Assembly (NCBI GenBank): GCA_021732545.1
Contig: JAKFUW010000234.1
Location: 1 to 26,034, forward strand
Direction of reading: 5' to 3'
Source: Alphaproteobacteria bacterium
Lineage (GTDB): Bacteria; Pseudomonadota; Alphaproteobacteria; Rickettsiales; UBA3002
DNA: 26,034 nt
Of this stretch, positions 1 through 7,491 are shown in pieces. Every line of letters begins with the position of its first letter. The stretch's first letter is position 1. The notes below the pieces were generated by a model, which did no database searches, was not told the origin of the DNA, and saw only the letters and a list, made by a program, of their open reading frames with translations. The position numbers and the translations under genes are program-made.

Positions 1-540
1 AAAGAGACTGAAAGCAAACTTGCTGCTGGGGAAGAAGTTAAAGTTGGCAATCACATAATACAAAAAATGAGATCTGACAAAAGCACATCATACTGCATTC
101 ACCAAGATGCCGTTCCTATATTAGCTGAGCAGCTTGGTTTCTCTCTAGAGCTAAAAGGCCTGCCTGATAAAACGGCGGATCATTTAACGATCGCTGTGGG
201 GTTAGCAAAAGCCATGAACGTTAGTCCTGAAAATTCAAAATATTTGAGTTGGCTTAAGAACGCTCAAGCACGGCTTGCTGCTGGAGAAGAAGTTGAAATT
301 GGCGGTCACCTAATACAACAAATGAAAGCAGGTAAAGCACAAACGCCATACTGCATCCACAAAGATGCCGTGCCAGCTGTGCGGGCGGCGGTGGAGGCGT
401 TTGGCAAGGCTGAGGATGCAGCACAAGGCGCGCCTTCTTGGGTCGAAAAAGCCACGGGCGGAGAGAAAAAAGGCATCGATCCGAACGCTCCCCATATCCG
501 CGAGCGCACCGGTATGAAGCGCGATAAAACCGACGAATAA
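1..540 (+). CDS. Tandem-repeat protein of unknown function, 5' end outside the window
   Basis: The reading frame is open from base 1, so the gene starts upstream; the ATG at 67 is internal. The visible 179 residues hold an 85-residue repeat. A block of the form LAAGEEV-x-x-G-x-HxIQ-x-M followed by YCIHxDAVP occurs at about bases 19-120 and again at 274-380, a period of 255 bp. The last 40 residues (GGEKKGIDPNAPHIRERTG region) are a lysine- and arginine-rich tail outside the repeat. The repeat part is AT-richer than the tail and than the dcw genes, which suggests different histories. No signal peptide or membrane segment lies in the visible part. I do not recognise the family; a secreted or cytoplasmic repeat protein are equally possible. 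Confidence 0.75.
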   Translation, partial: KETESKLAAGEEVKVGNHIIQKMRSDKSTSYCIHQDAVPILAEQLGFSLELKGLPDKTADHLTIAVGLAKAMNVSPENSKYLSWLKNAQARLAAGEEVEIGGHLIQQMKAGKAQTPYCIHKDAVPAVRAAVEAFGKAEDAAQGAPSWVEKATGGEKKGIDPNAPHIRERTGMKRDKTDE

Positions 541-550
541 TCGTCATTTT
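532..550 (+). terminator. Short intrinsic terminator candidate overlapping the stop codon of the repeat-protein gene
   Basis: GACGA (532-536), loop ATAA, TCGTC (541-545), then ATTTTT. The stem is only 5 bp, so this is a weak call, but it sits exactly at the gene end and before the mraZ promoter region. Confidence 0.4.
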
Positions 551-592
551 TCCCAACTGTGCCCAAAGCGTCACAGATAAAAATTTTACCCA
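551..592 (-). promoter_or_regulatory. Distal MraZ-box-like array
   Basis: On the minus strand the sequence reads TGGGC-ACAGT-TGGGA, two TGGGN boxes separated by 5 bp (plus strand TCCCA at 551 and GCCCA at 561), with a weaker TCACA at 571 and a lone ACCCA at 588. TGGGN repeats with 5-nt spacers are the known binding site of proteobacterial MraZ. The identity of the spacer (ACTGT) with the proximal array at 702 suggests both copies bind the same protein. Confidence 0.5.
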
Positions 593-612
593 AAATGCTG
601 CACTGCACACAT

Positions 613-637
613 GAAATTCATCAAATGATTCAATTTC
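613..637. repeat. Interrupted palindrome between the two MraZ-box arrays
   Basis: GAAATT (613-618) and AATTTC (632-637) flank a second small dyad, ATC-AAAT-GAT (620-629). It is AT-rich and operator-like. No protein can be assigned. Confidence 0.35.
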
Positions 638-668
638 ATCCAAAAGCCATACACACCCCACTTTGCTA

Positions 669-697
669 TTGACTGTATCCAAAATTACACATAACAT
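669..697 (+). promoter_or_regulatory. Sigma70-type promoter of the dcw cluster
   Basis: TTGACT at 669-674 and TAACAT at 692-697 are separated by 17 bp. This is the best match to the housekeeping consensus in the 541-908 gap. It predicts a start near 704 and an untranslated leader of about 205 nt before mraZ. The MraZ-box array begins at the end of the -10 element, the position expected of a repressor site. Confidence 0.6.
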
Positions 698-731
698 CCC
701 AACTGTACCCAAGAAATTCCAAATAAAACCA
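697..731 (-). promoter_or_regulatory. Proximal MraZ-box array overlapping the dcw transcription start
   Basis: Boxes recur every 10 bp on the plus strand: TCCCA 697, ACCCA 707, TTCCA 717 and AACCA 727, with an outlying ATCCA at 677. On the minus strand the best pair reads TGGGT-ACAGT-TGGGA. A 10-bp phase puts every box on the same DNA face, as expected for the ring-shaped MraZ oligomer. The position over the start site fits autorepression, which is the known role of MraZ; binding here is inferred. Confidence 0.55.
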
Positions 732-777
732 AAATGGGTAGGCGCCACGGCAGGACATCACGATTGATCAAGGAATT

Positions 778-841
778 GCCCGCCATGGCCGCACAAAAGA
801 TAAACCAGGGTTGGTTACGCACCCACAAGGCCATGGCGGGC
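778..841. repeat. Perfect 13-bp inverted repeat in the mraZ leader
   Basis: GCCCGCCATGGCC (778-790) and GGCCATGGCGGGC (829-841) are exact reverse complements separated by 38 nt. The repeat lies in the untranslated leader about 70 nt before the mraZ start, with no T-tract after it. It could be an RNA stem affecting readthrough or stability, or a protein-binding dyad. Confidence 0.6.
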
Positions 842-908
842 ACCCAAGTGGTGAGGTCAGGCACCACAGGTTCGACCAAACCCTACGCACAAAGGGAAGG
901 TGTGGGCG

Positions 909-1361
909 ATGGCGTTGTTTCTGTCCACGTTCGAAAAGCAGATCGACAAGAAGGGGCGCGTGTCCGTTCCGGTGCCGTTTCGCACGGCGTTGGCGGGGCA
1001 AATCTTCAACGGCATCATCGCTTATTCGTCGTTTGTGAACCCATGCATCGAGGCGTGCGGCATGGATAGAATCGAAAAACTCAACGATCAGATCGAATCG
1101 CTGGATCCGTTTTCCGAAGAGCGCGATGCGTTTGCGACCGCGATTTTGGGGGGATCAGTGCAGCTGGCATTCGATGGCGAAGGCCGTGTGATGTTGCCCG
1201 AACTGCTGATTGAACAAGCGCAGATCAAAGCGAATTGCATCTTTGTGGGCAAGGGTGCCACGTTTGAAATGTGGGAGCCTGCGGCGTTTAAAGCCTATGA
1301 GGCGCAATCTCGCGAGATGGCGAAATCACGCCGCTTGGCGCTTAAGGGAGGCGGTGTATGA
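909..1361 (+). CDS. mraZ: Transcriptional regulator MraZ
   Basis: MraZ is the DNA-binding repressor that heads dcw clusters and controls its own operon. The 150-residue product has the two SpoVT/AbrB-like half domains with signature DxxxR motifs, DKKGR at residues 13-17 and DGEGR at 89-93, each followed by a V-x-(V/L)-P strand. I choose the ATG at 909 over the in-frame GTG at 900 because GGGAAGG (894-900) sits at proper ribosome-binding distance and the protein then opens MALFLSTFEKQIDKKGR, as in family members. Its stop overlaps the rsmH start (ATGA). Likely target sites are the phased TGGGN-like boxes at 551-592 and 697-731. Confidence 0.93.
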   Translation: MALFLSTFEKQIDKKGRVSVPVPFRTALAGQIFNGIIAYSSFVNPCIEACGMDRIEKLNDQIESLDPFSEERDAFATAILGGSVQLAFDGEGRVMLPELLIEQAQIKANCIFVGKGATFEMWEPAAFKAYEAQSREMAKSRRLALKGGGV

Positions 1362-2350
1362 ACGAGGCCGCGCAGTTGCAGGGAGTTACGGGGCGTCGCG
1401 CACATCTGCCGGTGATGCTGCAAGAAGTGCTCACTGCGTTGTCGCCCAAAGATGGGGAAATATATGTAGATGCAACCTTTGGCGCAGGCGGATATAGCCG
1501 CGCGATATTAGAATCTGCCAAATGCCGGGTGTATGCGATTGACCGCGACCCCAGTACACGATTGCTTGCCGACGCACTTGCCCGGGATTTTCCCGGGCGT
1601 TTTCTTTTATTGGCAGGATGTTTTAGCGATATGGTTAGCCTGCTCGCGCAGCAAGGCGTGACAGGTGTCGATGCGATTGTGATGGATTTAGGCGTGTCCT
1701 CGATGCAGATCGATCAGGCGGCGCGTGGGTTTTCATTCAAACATGATGGCCCGCTCGATATGCGCATGAGTTGCGATGGGGTGTCGGCGGCCATTCTGGT
1801 CAACTCACTACCCGAAGATGAACTGGCCGATATTTTATATATGTATGGCGAAGAAAAAGCCTCGCGCAAAATTGCCGCAGCTATTGTAGCCGAGCGCGAG
1901 ATTGCACCGATTGAAACCACCGCGCAACTGGCCGCGCTCATTCGCCGCGTGGTGCGCCAGTCTGGCGAGATGGACCCTGCCACGCGCACCTTTCAAGCGC
2001 TGCGCATTCGAGTCAATGATGAGTTGGGCGAATTGGAGCGCGCACTCGATGCTGCGCCAACATTGCTGCGCACCGGTGGCCGCTTGATTGTGGTATCGTT
2101 TCACTCGCTGGAAGACCGTATTGTGAAGCGATTTTTGCGCCCAAAATCTGAAGTTGCCTCGCGCCATGCGATGGCGGCACTCGTCCAACAACAACAAGAT
2201 TCAGGACTGGCCTTGTTCGATTTGCCAAGCGGCAAAGCGATCATTCCGGGTGTACCTGAAACGAGGCTAAACCCCCGCGCGCGCTCGGCAAAGCTCCGCG
2301 TTGCAATCCGCAACTCGGTTCAACGAGCACACGCGGAGATGGAGCCATGA
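1358..2350 (+). CDS. rsmH: 16S rRNA (cytosine(1402)-N(4))-methyltransferase RsmH
   Basis: RsmH (MraW) N4-methylates C1402 of 16S rRNA in the ribosomal P site using S-adenosylmethionine. The 330-residue length is usual. Visible motifs are HLPVM at residues 16-20, the SAM-binding loop DATFGAGGYS at 38-47, AIDRDP, DLGVSSMQID, RVNDELGELE and VSFHSLEDRIVK. GGGAGG (about 1345-1351) precedes the ATG, which overlaps the mraZ stop by 4 nt. The stop in turn overlaps ftsL by 4 nt, so the three genes are translationally coupled. A terminator-like hairpin lies inside the coding region at 1580-1607. Confidence 0.96.
   Translation: MNEAAQLQGVTGRRAHLPVMLQEVLTALSPKDGEIYVDATFGAGGYSRAILESAKCRVYAIDRDPSTRLLADALARDFPGRFLLLAGCFSDMVSLLAQQGVTGVDAIVMDLGVSSMQIDQAARGFSFKHDGPLDMRMSCDGVSAAILVNSLPEDELADILYMYGEEKASRKIAAAIVAEREIAPIETTAQLAALIRRVVRQSGEMDPATRTFQALRIRVNDELGELERALDAAPTLLRTGGRLIVVSFHSLEDRIVKRFLRPKSEVASRHAMAALVQQQQDSGLALFDLPSGKAIIPGVPETRLNPRARSAKLRVAIRNSVQRAHAEMEP
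1580..1607 (+). other. Terminator-like hairpin inside rsmH
   Basis: GCCCGGGA (1580-1587), loop TTT, TCCCGGGC (1591-1598), then GTTTTCTTTT. It has the form of a strong intrinsic terminator (8-bp G/C stem, 3-nt loop, U-rich tail) but lies within an intact reading frame about 220 nt from the start. Translating ribosomes should normally mask it. Confidence 0.6.
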
Positions 2351-2658
2351 CCTCAAAATTTTCGACCTTAGGCTGGATGGTGTTTTTTGCAGTCGCGGCG
2401 TTCGCGCTGTATCTGGTCAAATATCAGGTGCAAGACATTAAAGATGAGGTGAACACGCTGGAAGCCAAGGTGCAGCAAGAGCGCCAATCGATCAGTTTGC
2501 TGCGCGCTGAATGGTCGTATCTCAATCACCCCGAACGGCTCGAATCACTGGCCACTCAATATCTGGATTTGCAGATGTTTTCCCCTGATATTGTGCGCCA
2601 ATGGCACGATGTGCCGATGAAATCGCAGGCCGTTGCAGCCATTGATGTGAAGCCCTAA
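2347..2658 (+). CDS. ftsL: Cell division protein FtsL
   Basis: FtsL is a small bitopic membrane protein that links FtsQ/FtsB to the FtsW-FtsI septal synthase. The 103-residue product has one N-terminal membrane segment (about residues 8-24, WMVFFAVAAFALYLV) followed by a heptad-like coiled-coil stretch (about 28-55, VQDIKDEVNTLEAKVQQE) and the conserved L-x-x-P-E-R-L-E-x-L segment. Sequence similarity in this family is low, so the call rests on topology and its fixed place between rsmH and ftsI. It overlaps rsmH by 4 nt and its TAA directly abuts the ftsI ATG. Confidence 0.88.
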   Translation: MTSKFSTLGWMVFFAVAAFALYLVKYQVQDIKDEVNTLEAKVQQERQSISLLRAEWSYLNHPERLESLATQYLDLQMFSPDIVRQWHDVPMKSQAVAAIDVKP

Positions 2659-4476
2659 ATGTCACGCAAAATGTATCGTCATAGCAGGAGGCCGCCCAGC
2701 CGTGTGATCAAAGGCGAAAGTCGCACGCATAAATTGCTCGATCAAAACCGGATTCGACTGGCGAGCATCATGGTGTGTTTTGCGTTTAGCTTTGTGGCGC
2801 TGGGTTTGCGTCTGGCCGAAGTGAGCCTGATGGGCGGCGGCGATTTACCCTTTAAGCGGTTAGTTTCTGAGCCGCAACTGATGCTGCAACGCGACGATGC
2901 ACAAGACACCGATCTGCACACCAAAGCGGTGGTGGCGCATCGCCAAAATATCCTCGATCGCAACGGCATTGTGCTGGCCACCAACGTGCAAACGGCATCG
3001 CTTGCGGCCAATCCATCCTTGATGAGCAACCCCAAGCAGGTTGCGCAATCACTGAGCACGATTTTGCACGATGTACCGCTTGCGGTGCTCACTAAAAAAC
3101 TCGACAGGCCTGATGCAACCTTTGTGTATATCAAGCGCAACCTGACGCCCAAAGAGCAGCAACGCGTGAATGAGCTTGGGGTTCCTGGGTTGTTTTTTGA
3201 GCAGCATGATCGCAGAGTTTATCCATTTGGCGATTTGCTATCGCATGTGTTGGGCTATGTCGATATCGATAATAATGGCATTGCAGGTATCGAGAAATTT
3301 TTTGATAAACGTCTGGAGTTGGGCCTCAAAGATGACGATGCGTTAACGCTTTCAATTGATGCGCGGATTCAATCGATTTTACATCAGGAACTCGCCGCCG
3401 CCAAAGAAACCTACTCCGCCATTGGTGCCACGGGTGTGGTGATGGATATTAAAAGTGGTGAGATTATCGCGATGTCGAGCCTGCCATCCTATGATCCCAA
3501 CCATCTGGAAAAAGCAACCGCCGATCAGATGTTCAACCGCGCTACCTTGGGTGCCTATGAAATGGGTTCCACCTTCAAAACCTTCACCGTGGCCATGGCG
3601 CTCAACGAAAAAGTGGTGACGATGGATGGCGGCTATGATGCCTCCAGCCCGATTCAGGCGGCGGGTTTTACCATCAATGATTCGCACCCCTTATATCGCT
3701 GGTTGAGCGTGCCTGAAATTTACGCTTATTCATCCAACATCGGCACGGTGCGGATGATTATGGATGTGGGCATGAAGCGCCAACAGGAATACCTTAAAAA
3801 GCTCGGTATGATGGAACAAGTCGCCATCGAGCTTCCCGAAAAAGCGCAACCTATTTTACCCAGCGAATGGCGCCCCATCAACAGCATGACGATTTCCTAT
3901 GGGCATGGCATGTCGGTGTCGCCGTTGCATCTGGTTCAAGGCATTGCCAGTGTGATTGGCGGAGGAAAACAAGCACGCTTAACGCTCATCAAAGACGGCA
4001 ATAAAAAACGTGATATGCCGCGCATTGTCAGCGAAGAAACCTCGCACCATGTGCGCGATTTAATGCGCGGTGTGGTGGAATATGGCACCGCCAAAAAAGC
4101 CAATGTGGTGGGTTACCAGGTTGGTGGAAAAACCGGAACGGCCGAAAAAGTTCAAGGCGGACGCTATGCAAAAAAAGCGATGTTATCGTCGCTGGTTTCG
4201 GCCTTCCCGATGGACGATCCAAAATATGTTATTTATGTCATGCTCGATGAACCACAAGGTACAAAAGAGACTTATGGTTTTGCAACAGGCGGCTGGGTAG
4301 CTGCTCCGGTTGTGGCCAATGTGGTATCGCGCATGGGGGTTTTGCTTGGCATGCAGCCCGTGAACCGAGGACCTGACCCGCAGCAAATGCGCTATTGGCA
4401 GGAAGCGGAACGGCGGAATGTGCAGGCGCGCGAGCGCCGAGAACAAGCGAGACTGACCCATGCCGTTTCTTACTGA
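2659..4476 (+). CDS. ftsI: Septal peptidoglycan transpeptidase FtsI (penicillin-binding protein 3)
   Basis: FtsI is the class B PBP that cross-links septal peptidoglycan together with the FtsW polymerase. The 605-residue product has a basic cytoplasmic tail, one membrane anchor (about 33-57), a PBP dimerisation domain with the DRNGIVLATN motif, and a transpeptidase domain with all three active-site motifs: S304-T-F-K307 (catalytic serine), S358-S-N360 and K491-T-G493. The EMGSTFK context is normal for alphaproteobacteria. It starts immediately after ftsL, and its last 17 nt overlap murE in another frame. The last 40 residues are charged and probably disordered (QEAERRNVQARERREQ). Confidence 0.96.
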   Translation: MSRKMYRHSRRPPSRVIKGESRTHKLLDQNRIRLASIMVCFAFSFVALGLRLAEVSLMGGGDLPFKRLVSEPQLMLQRDDAQDTDLHTKAVVAHRQNILDRNGIVLATNVQTASLAANPSLMSNPKQVAQSLSTILHDVPLAVLTKKLDRPDATFVYIKRNLTPKEQQRVNELGVPGLFFEQHDRRVYPFGDLLSHVLGYVDIDNNGIAGIEKFFDKRLELGLKDDDALTLSIDARIQSILHQELAAAKETYSAIGATGVVMDIKSGEIIAMSSLPSYDPNHLEKATADQMFNRATLGAYEMGSTFKTFTVAMALNEKVVTMDGGYDASSPIQAAGFTINDSHPLYRWLSVPEIYAYSSNIGTVRMIMDVGMKRQQEYLKKLGMMEQVAIELPEKAQPILPSEWRPINSMTISYGHGMSVSPLHLVQGIASVIGGGKQARLTLIKDGNKKRDMPRIVSEETSHHVRDLMRGVVEYGTAKKANVVGYQVGGKTGTAEKVQGGRYAKKAMLSSLVSAFPMDDPKYVIYVMLDEPQGTKETYGFATGGWVAAPVVANVVSRMGVLLGMQPVNRGPDPQQMRYWQEAERRNVQARERREQARLTHAVSY

Positions 4477-5929
4477 TTTAATTGCACAGTCGGGAGTTTC
4501 TGCCACGCTTGTTAGCGCGGCAGATGTGATGGTACGCGGTATCACTCAGGATTCACGTAACGTCAAATCGGGTGATCTGTTTGCGGCCATCAAAGGCACG
4601 CACAGCGATGGCACACAGTTTATAGAGGCAGCCGCAAAATCAGGTGCAGTAGGGGTAATGGCGCAACGCGGCGCGGTCGCAAATTGGCCGATACATATCG
4701 CGCATGTTGTGGTGGAAAATGACCGCTTAGCGCTCGCAAAAATGGCTGCAGCATTGTATCCTGGTCAACCGCAGCATATGGTGGCGGTGACGGGCACCAA
4801 TGGCAAAACATCAGTCGCTGAATTTTACCGCCAGATAATGACCTTGCATGGTAATCCCGCCGCATCACTTGGCACGCTTGGATTAAAGGTTAGTGGAGCC
4901 GATGTGGCACTTGATTACCCGACGGGTAACACCTCACCCGACGCGGTTTTATTACACCAAACGCTCGCTGCATTATGCGCAGCAAATGTGCAGCATGTGG
5001 CGATTGAAGCTTCAAGCCACGGCCTCGATCAATACAGACTCGATGGCGCACATTTTGAAAGCGCCGCTTTCACCAATCTCACGCATGATCATCTGGATTA
5101 TCACGCCAATATGGAAGAGTATTTTGCTGCAAAGTCGCGCCTGTTTTTAGAGCTACCATTGCGCAGCAATAATGTGTGGATCAATGCCGATGATGACTAT
5201 GGAAAACGACTGATGACGCTTTGCGCCGATACTGGAAAAACAGTTCAAGATTATGGTATCAGCGCACAGACGATGAAGTTGATAAGCGCCGCGCCAACGG
5301 CGAACGGCATGACATTATCGATGCAGTATGATGGTGAAAAAGCACAGGCATCGCTTCCATTATTCGGGGCATTTCAGGCGCATAATATCTGTGCTGCCAC
5401 AGGCCTTGCCATCACCAGCGGGTTGACATTGCACGATGCAGCAAAAACATGGCCCATGTTGCAAGGCGTGCGGGGGCGAATGGAGCATGTGGCAACGCTT
5501 GCCAATGGCGCCAATGTGTTTGTTGATTATGCGCACACACCCGATGCGTTGCAAACCGTGTTGATGCAACTGCGCGCACATTGCACGGGAAAGCTTCATG
5601 TGGTGTTTGGCTGCGGCGGCGACCGCGACACCACCAAGCGCCCCATCATGGGCAGGGTTGCTGCACACTATGCTGATCATGTGATTGTCACCGATGACAA
5701 TCCGCGCAGTGAAAATCCATCCACCATTCGCGCGGCCATCATGGCGCAAGCTGTAGGTGCAATTGAAATCGGCGACCGCGAACATGCGATCGCTCATGCT
5801 ATCAAAAATCTAAACGCACAAGACGTACTCATCGTTGCCGGCAAGGGACATGAAACCTATCAAATAATCGGATCGCAGACGCATCATTTCGATGATGCCG
5901 AAGTGATCAGAAAGGAAGCCGCGCTATGA
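4460..5929 (+). CDS. murE: UDP-MurNAc-L-Ala-D-Glu:meso-diaminopimelate ligase MurE
   Basis: MurE is the cytoplasmic ATP-dependent ligase adding the third residue of the stem peptide. The 489-residue, three-domain Mur ligase shows the P-loop G112-TNGKT117 and the candidate carbamylated lysine K225 (YFAAKSR). It also has D413-NPR416, the motif that distinguishes meso-diaminopimelate enzymes from lysine enzymes, so the peptidoglycan is predicted to be DAP-type. The ATG at 4460 lies inside the 3' end of ftsI, and the stop overlaps the murF start by 4 nt, indicating coupled expression. Confidence 0.96.
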   Translation: MPFLTDLIAQSGVSATLVSAADVMVRGITQDSRNVKSGDLFAAIKGTHSDGTQFIEAAAKSGAVGVMAQRGAVANWPIHIAHVVVENDRLALAKMAAALYPGQPQHMVAVTGTNGKTSVAEFYRQIMTLHGNPAASLGTLGLKVSGADVALDYPTGNTSPDAVLLHQTLAALCAANVQHVAIEASSHGLDQYRLDGAHFESAAFTNLTHDHLDYHANMEEYFAAKSRLFLELPLRSNNVWINADDDYGKRLMTLCADTGKTVQDYGISAQTMKLISAAPTANGMTLSMQYDGEKAQASLPLFGAFQAHNICAATGLAITSGLTLHDAAKTWPMLQGVRGRMEHVATLANGANVFVDYAHTPDALQTVLMQLRAHCTGKLHVVFGCGGDRDTTKRPIMGRVAAHYADHVIVTDDNPRSENPSTIRAAIMAQAVGAIEIGDREHAIAHAIKNLNAQDVLIVAGKGHETYQIIGSQTHHFDDAEVIRKEAAL

Positions 5930-7350
5930 ATCATCAAACTCCCTTATGGACTGCACGTGACGTTGTTGCAGCCACATCCGCTCAGGTTTCCGGTGTGCCC
6001 ACTTGGGTTGTACATGGCGTGAGCATCGATAGTCGTAGCGTGAAAGTAGGCGAATTATTTGTTGCACTTAAAGGTGAGCATATGGATGGCCATGATTATG
6101 TTGGTGCTGCGCTGCAAGCGGGAGCAAGCGGCGTGTTGGTGAGTCATGTACCCGCAGGCATCGTTGCCGATGACCGTATTTTGGTAGTTGAAAATACAGT
6201 AAAGGCGCTGGAGCAATTGGGTGTAGCAGCGCGTGCGCGATGCGCAGCAAAAATTATCGGAGTAACAGGAAGCGTTGGCAAAACCGGTTGCAAAGAAATG
6301 CTGAAAATGGCGCTTGGCGCTTGTGGTAAGGTCTATGCCACCAGTGGCAATTTAAACAACCATTATGGTGTGCCGCTAAGCCTTGCTAACATGCCCGCTG
6401 ATTGCGATTATGCGATCATGGAAATGGGTATGAATCACGCAGGTGAAATCAGTATGTTATCGCATTGGGTTCGCCCACATGTGTCGGTGATCACCACGGT
6501 GGAGGCAGTGCATCTGGAGTTCTTCGATTCCGTCACAGGCATCGCCGATGCAAAGGCTGAAATTTTTGATGGCATGGGCGAATCGGGCGTGGCGATTTTG
6601 AACGCCGATAATGCACATTTTAAACGGCTGCAGAAACACGCCGATCGCAAAGGACTTGATCGTGTGTTGTCATTCGGCACACGCGATAGCGCAACCTGCC
6701 AGATGCGTCAATATTCAACGGAAGGGTTGGAATCTGTGGTGGAAGCAGTGATAGCGGGCACGCCGCTGCGCTATCGTATAGGCGCGATCGGTAAACATTG
6801 GGGGCTGATGTCGGTGGCGGTGCTGGCTGCAGTCGAAGCACTGGAGGCCGATTTGGCAAAAGCCGCGCAAGCACTTTCGCAATTTTCAGAACCTGCGGGT
6901 CGCGGTAAAATTGATCAGTTAAAAGTGGCGGGCGGTCATTTGCGTTTGATTGATGATGCGTATAATGCCAGCCCGATTTCGATGCAGACCGCGTTTGAAA
7001 AAATGGCATTGGTGCGCGATAGCATTACTCCGCGCCCGCGCACGCTGGCGATCTTAGGCGACATGTTGGAGCTAGGCGGTGATAGCGCCGATTTACATGT
7101 GGGACTGGCTCCTACTTTGGTCAACAGCCAAATCGATTTGGTGTTTGCTGCAGGGACATTTATGAAGCATTTATACGATGCGTTGCCTGAGGATTTGCGT
7201 GGCGATTATGACGCCACCGCATCGGGCCTTGCTCCCAAAGTGGTGGGTCGTTTGCAGGCGAATGATTTGGTGTTGGTGAAGGGTTCAAACGGTAGCCGCA
7301 TGCGCGAAGTGGTGAATGCCATCCGCGATAATGCCAAGCACGCCGAATAA
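5926..7350 (+). CDS. murF: UDP-MurNAc-tripeptide:D-alanyl-D-alanine ligase MurF
   Basis: MurF adds the D-Ala-D-Ala dipeptide made by Ddl, completing the UDP-MurNAc-pentapeptide. The 474-residue product has the N-terminal uridine-binding domain (SIDSRSVKVGELFVALKGEHMDGHDY), an ATP P-loop G115-SVGKTG121 (a form common in alphaproteobacterial MurF), the MEMGMNHAGEI motif and the C-terminal DDAYNASP and GDMLELG segments. The ATG overlaps the murE stop. The gene is followed by a 141-nt gap, the first real break in the operon, which holds a dispersed palindromic repeat. Confidence 0.96.
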   Translation: MNHQTPLWTARDVVAATSAQVSGVPTWVVHGVSIDSRSVKVGELFVALKGEHMDGHDYVGAALQAGASGVLVSHVPAGIVADDRILVVENTVKALEQLGVAARARCAAKIIGVTGSVGKTGCKEMLKMALGACGKVYATSGNLNNHYGVPLSLANMPADCDYAIMEMGMNHAGEISMLSHWVRPHVSVITTVEAVHLEFFDSVTGIADAKAEIFDGMGESGVAILNADNAHFKRLQKHADRKGLDRVLSFGTRDSATCQMRQYSTEGLESVVEAVIAGTPLRYRIGAIGKHWGLMSVAVLAAVEALEADLAKAAQALSQFSEPAGRGKIDQLKVAGGHLRLIDDAYNASPISMQTAFEKMALVRDSITPRPRTLAILGDMLELGGDSADLHVGLAPTLVNSQIDLVFAAGTFMKHLYDALPEDLRGDYDATASGLAPKVVGRLQANDLVLVKGSNGSRMREVVNAIRDNAKHAE

Positions 7351-7380
7351 AACAGGAATCACTATGCAAACGAAAACAGT

Positions 7381-7464
7381 GTCATTGCGAGCGAACAAAG
7401 TGAGTGTGGCAATCCATCTCGAAATGGATTGCTTCGTCGTCGCGTTGCTCCTGCTCGCAAAGAC
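7381..7464. repeat. Dispersed palindromic repeat of the GTCATTGCGAG type between murF and mraY
   Basis: Outer arms GTCATTGCGAGC (7381-7392) and GCTCGCAAAGAC (7453-7464) are inverted with one mismatch. Inner arms GCAATCCAT (7409-7417) and ATGGATTGC (7424-7432) are perfect, with a 6-nt loop. I recall elements with these ends and a central GGCAATCC/GGATTGC core as common dispersed MITE-like repeats in many bacteria. Transcribed RNA would fold into a long stem between two essential genes. The rest of the gap holds only AGGAAC (7482-7487), the mraY ribosome binding site. Confidence 0.75.
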
Positions 7465-7491
7465 GGATAATTTTAGCAGATAGGAACATAC

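Noticed and set aside
254..748. 164-codon minus-strand frame crossing the end of the repeat-protein gene and the mraZ promoter region
   Set aside because: It runs across the promoter and MraZ boxes, and the opposite frame from base 1 has coherent repeats.
734..1069. Plus-strand 111-codon frame over the mraZ leader and gene
   Set aside because: It overlaps mraZ in another frame, runs through the inverted repeat and has no family-like sequence.
3562..3582. FtsI active-site context EMGSTFK instead of the enterobacterial PGSxxK form
   Set aside because: I consider this normal for alphaproteobacterial FtsI; all three catalytic motifs are present.
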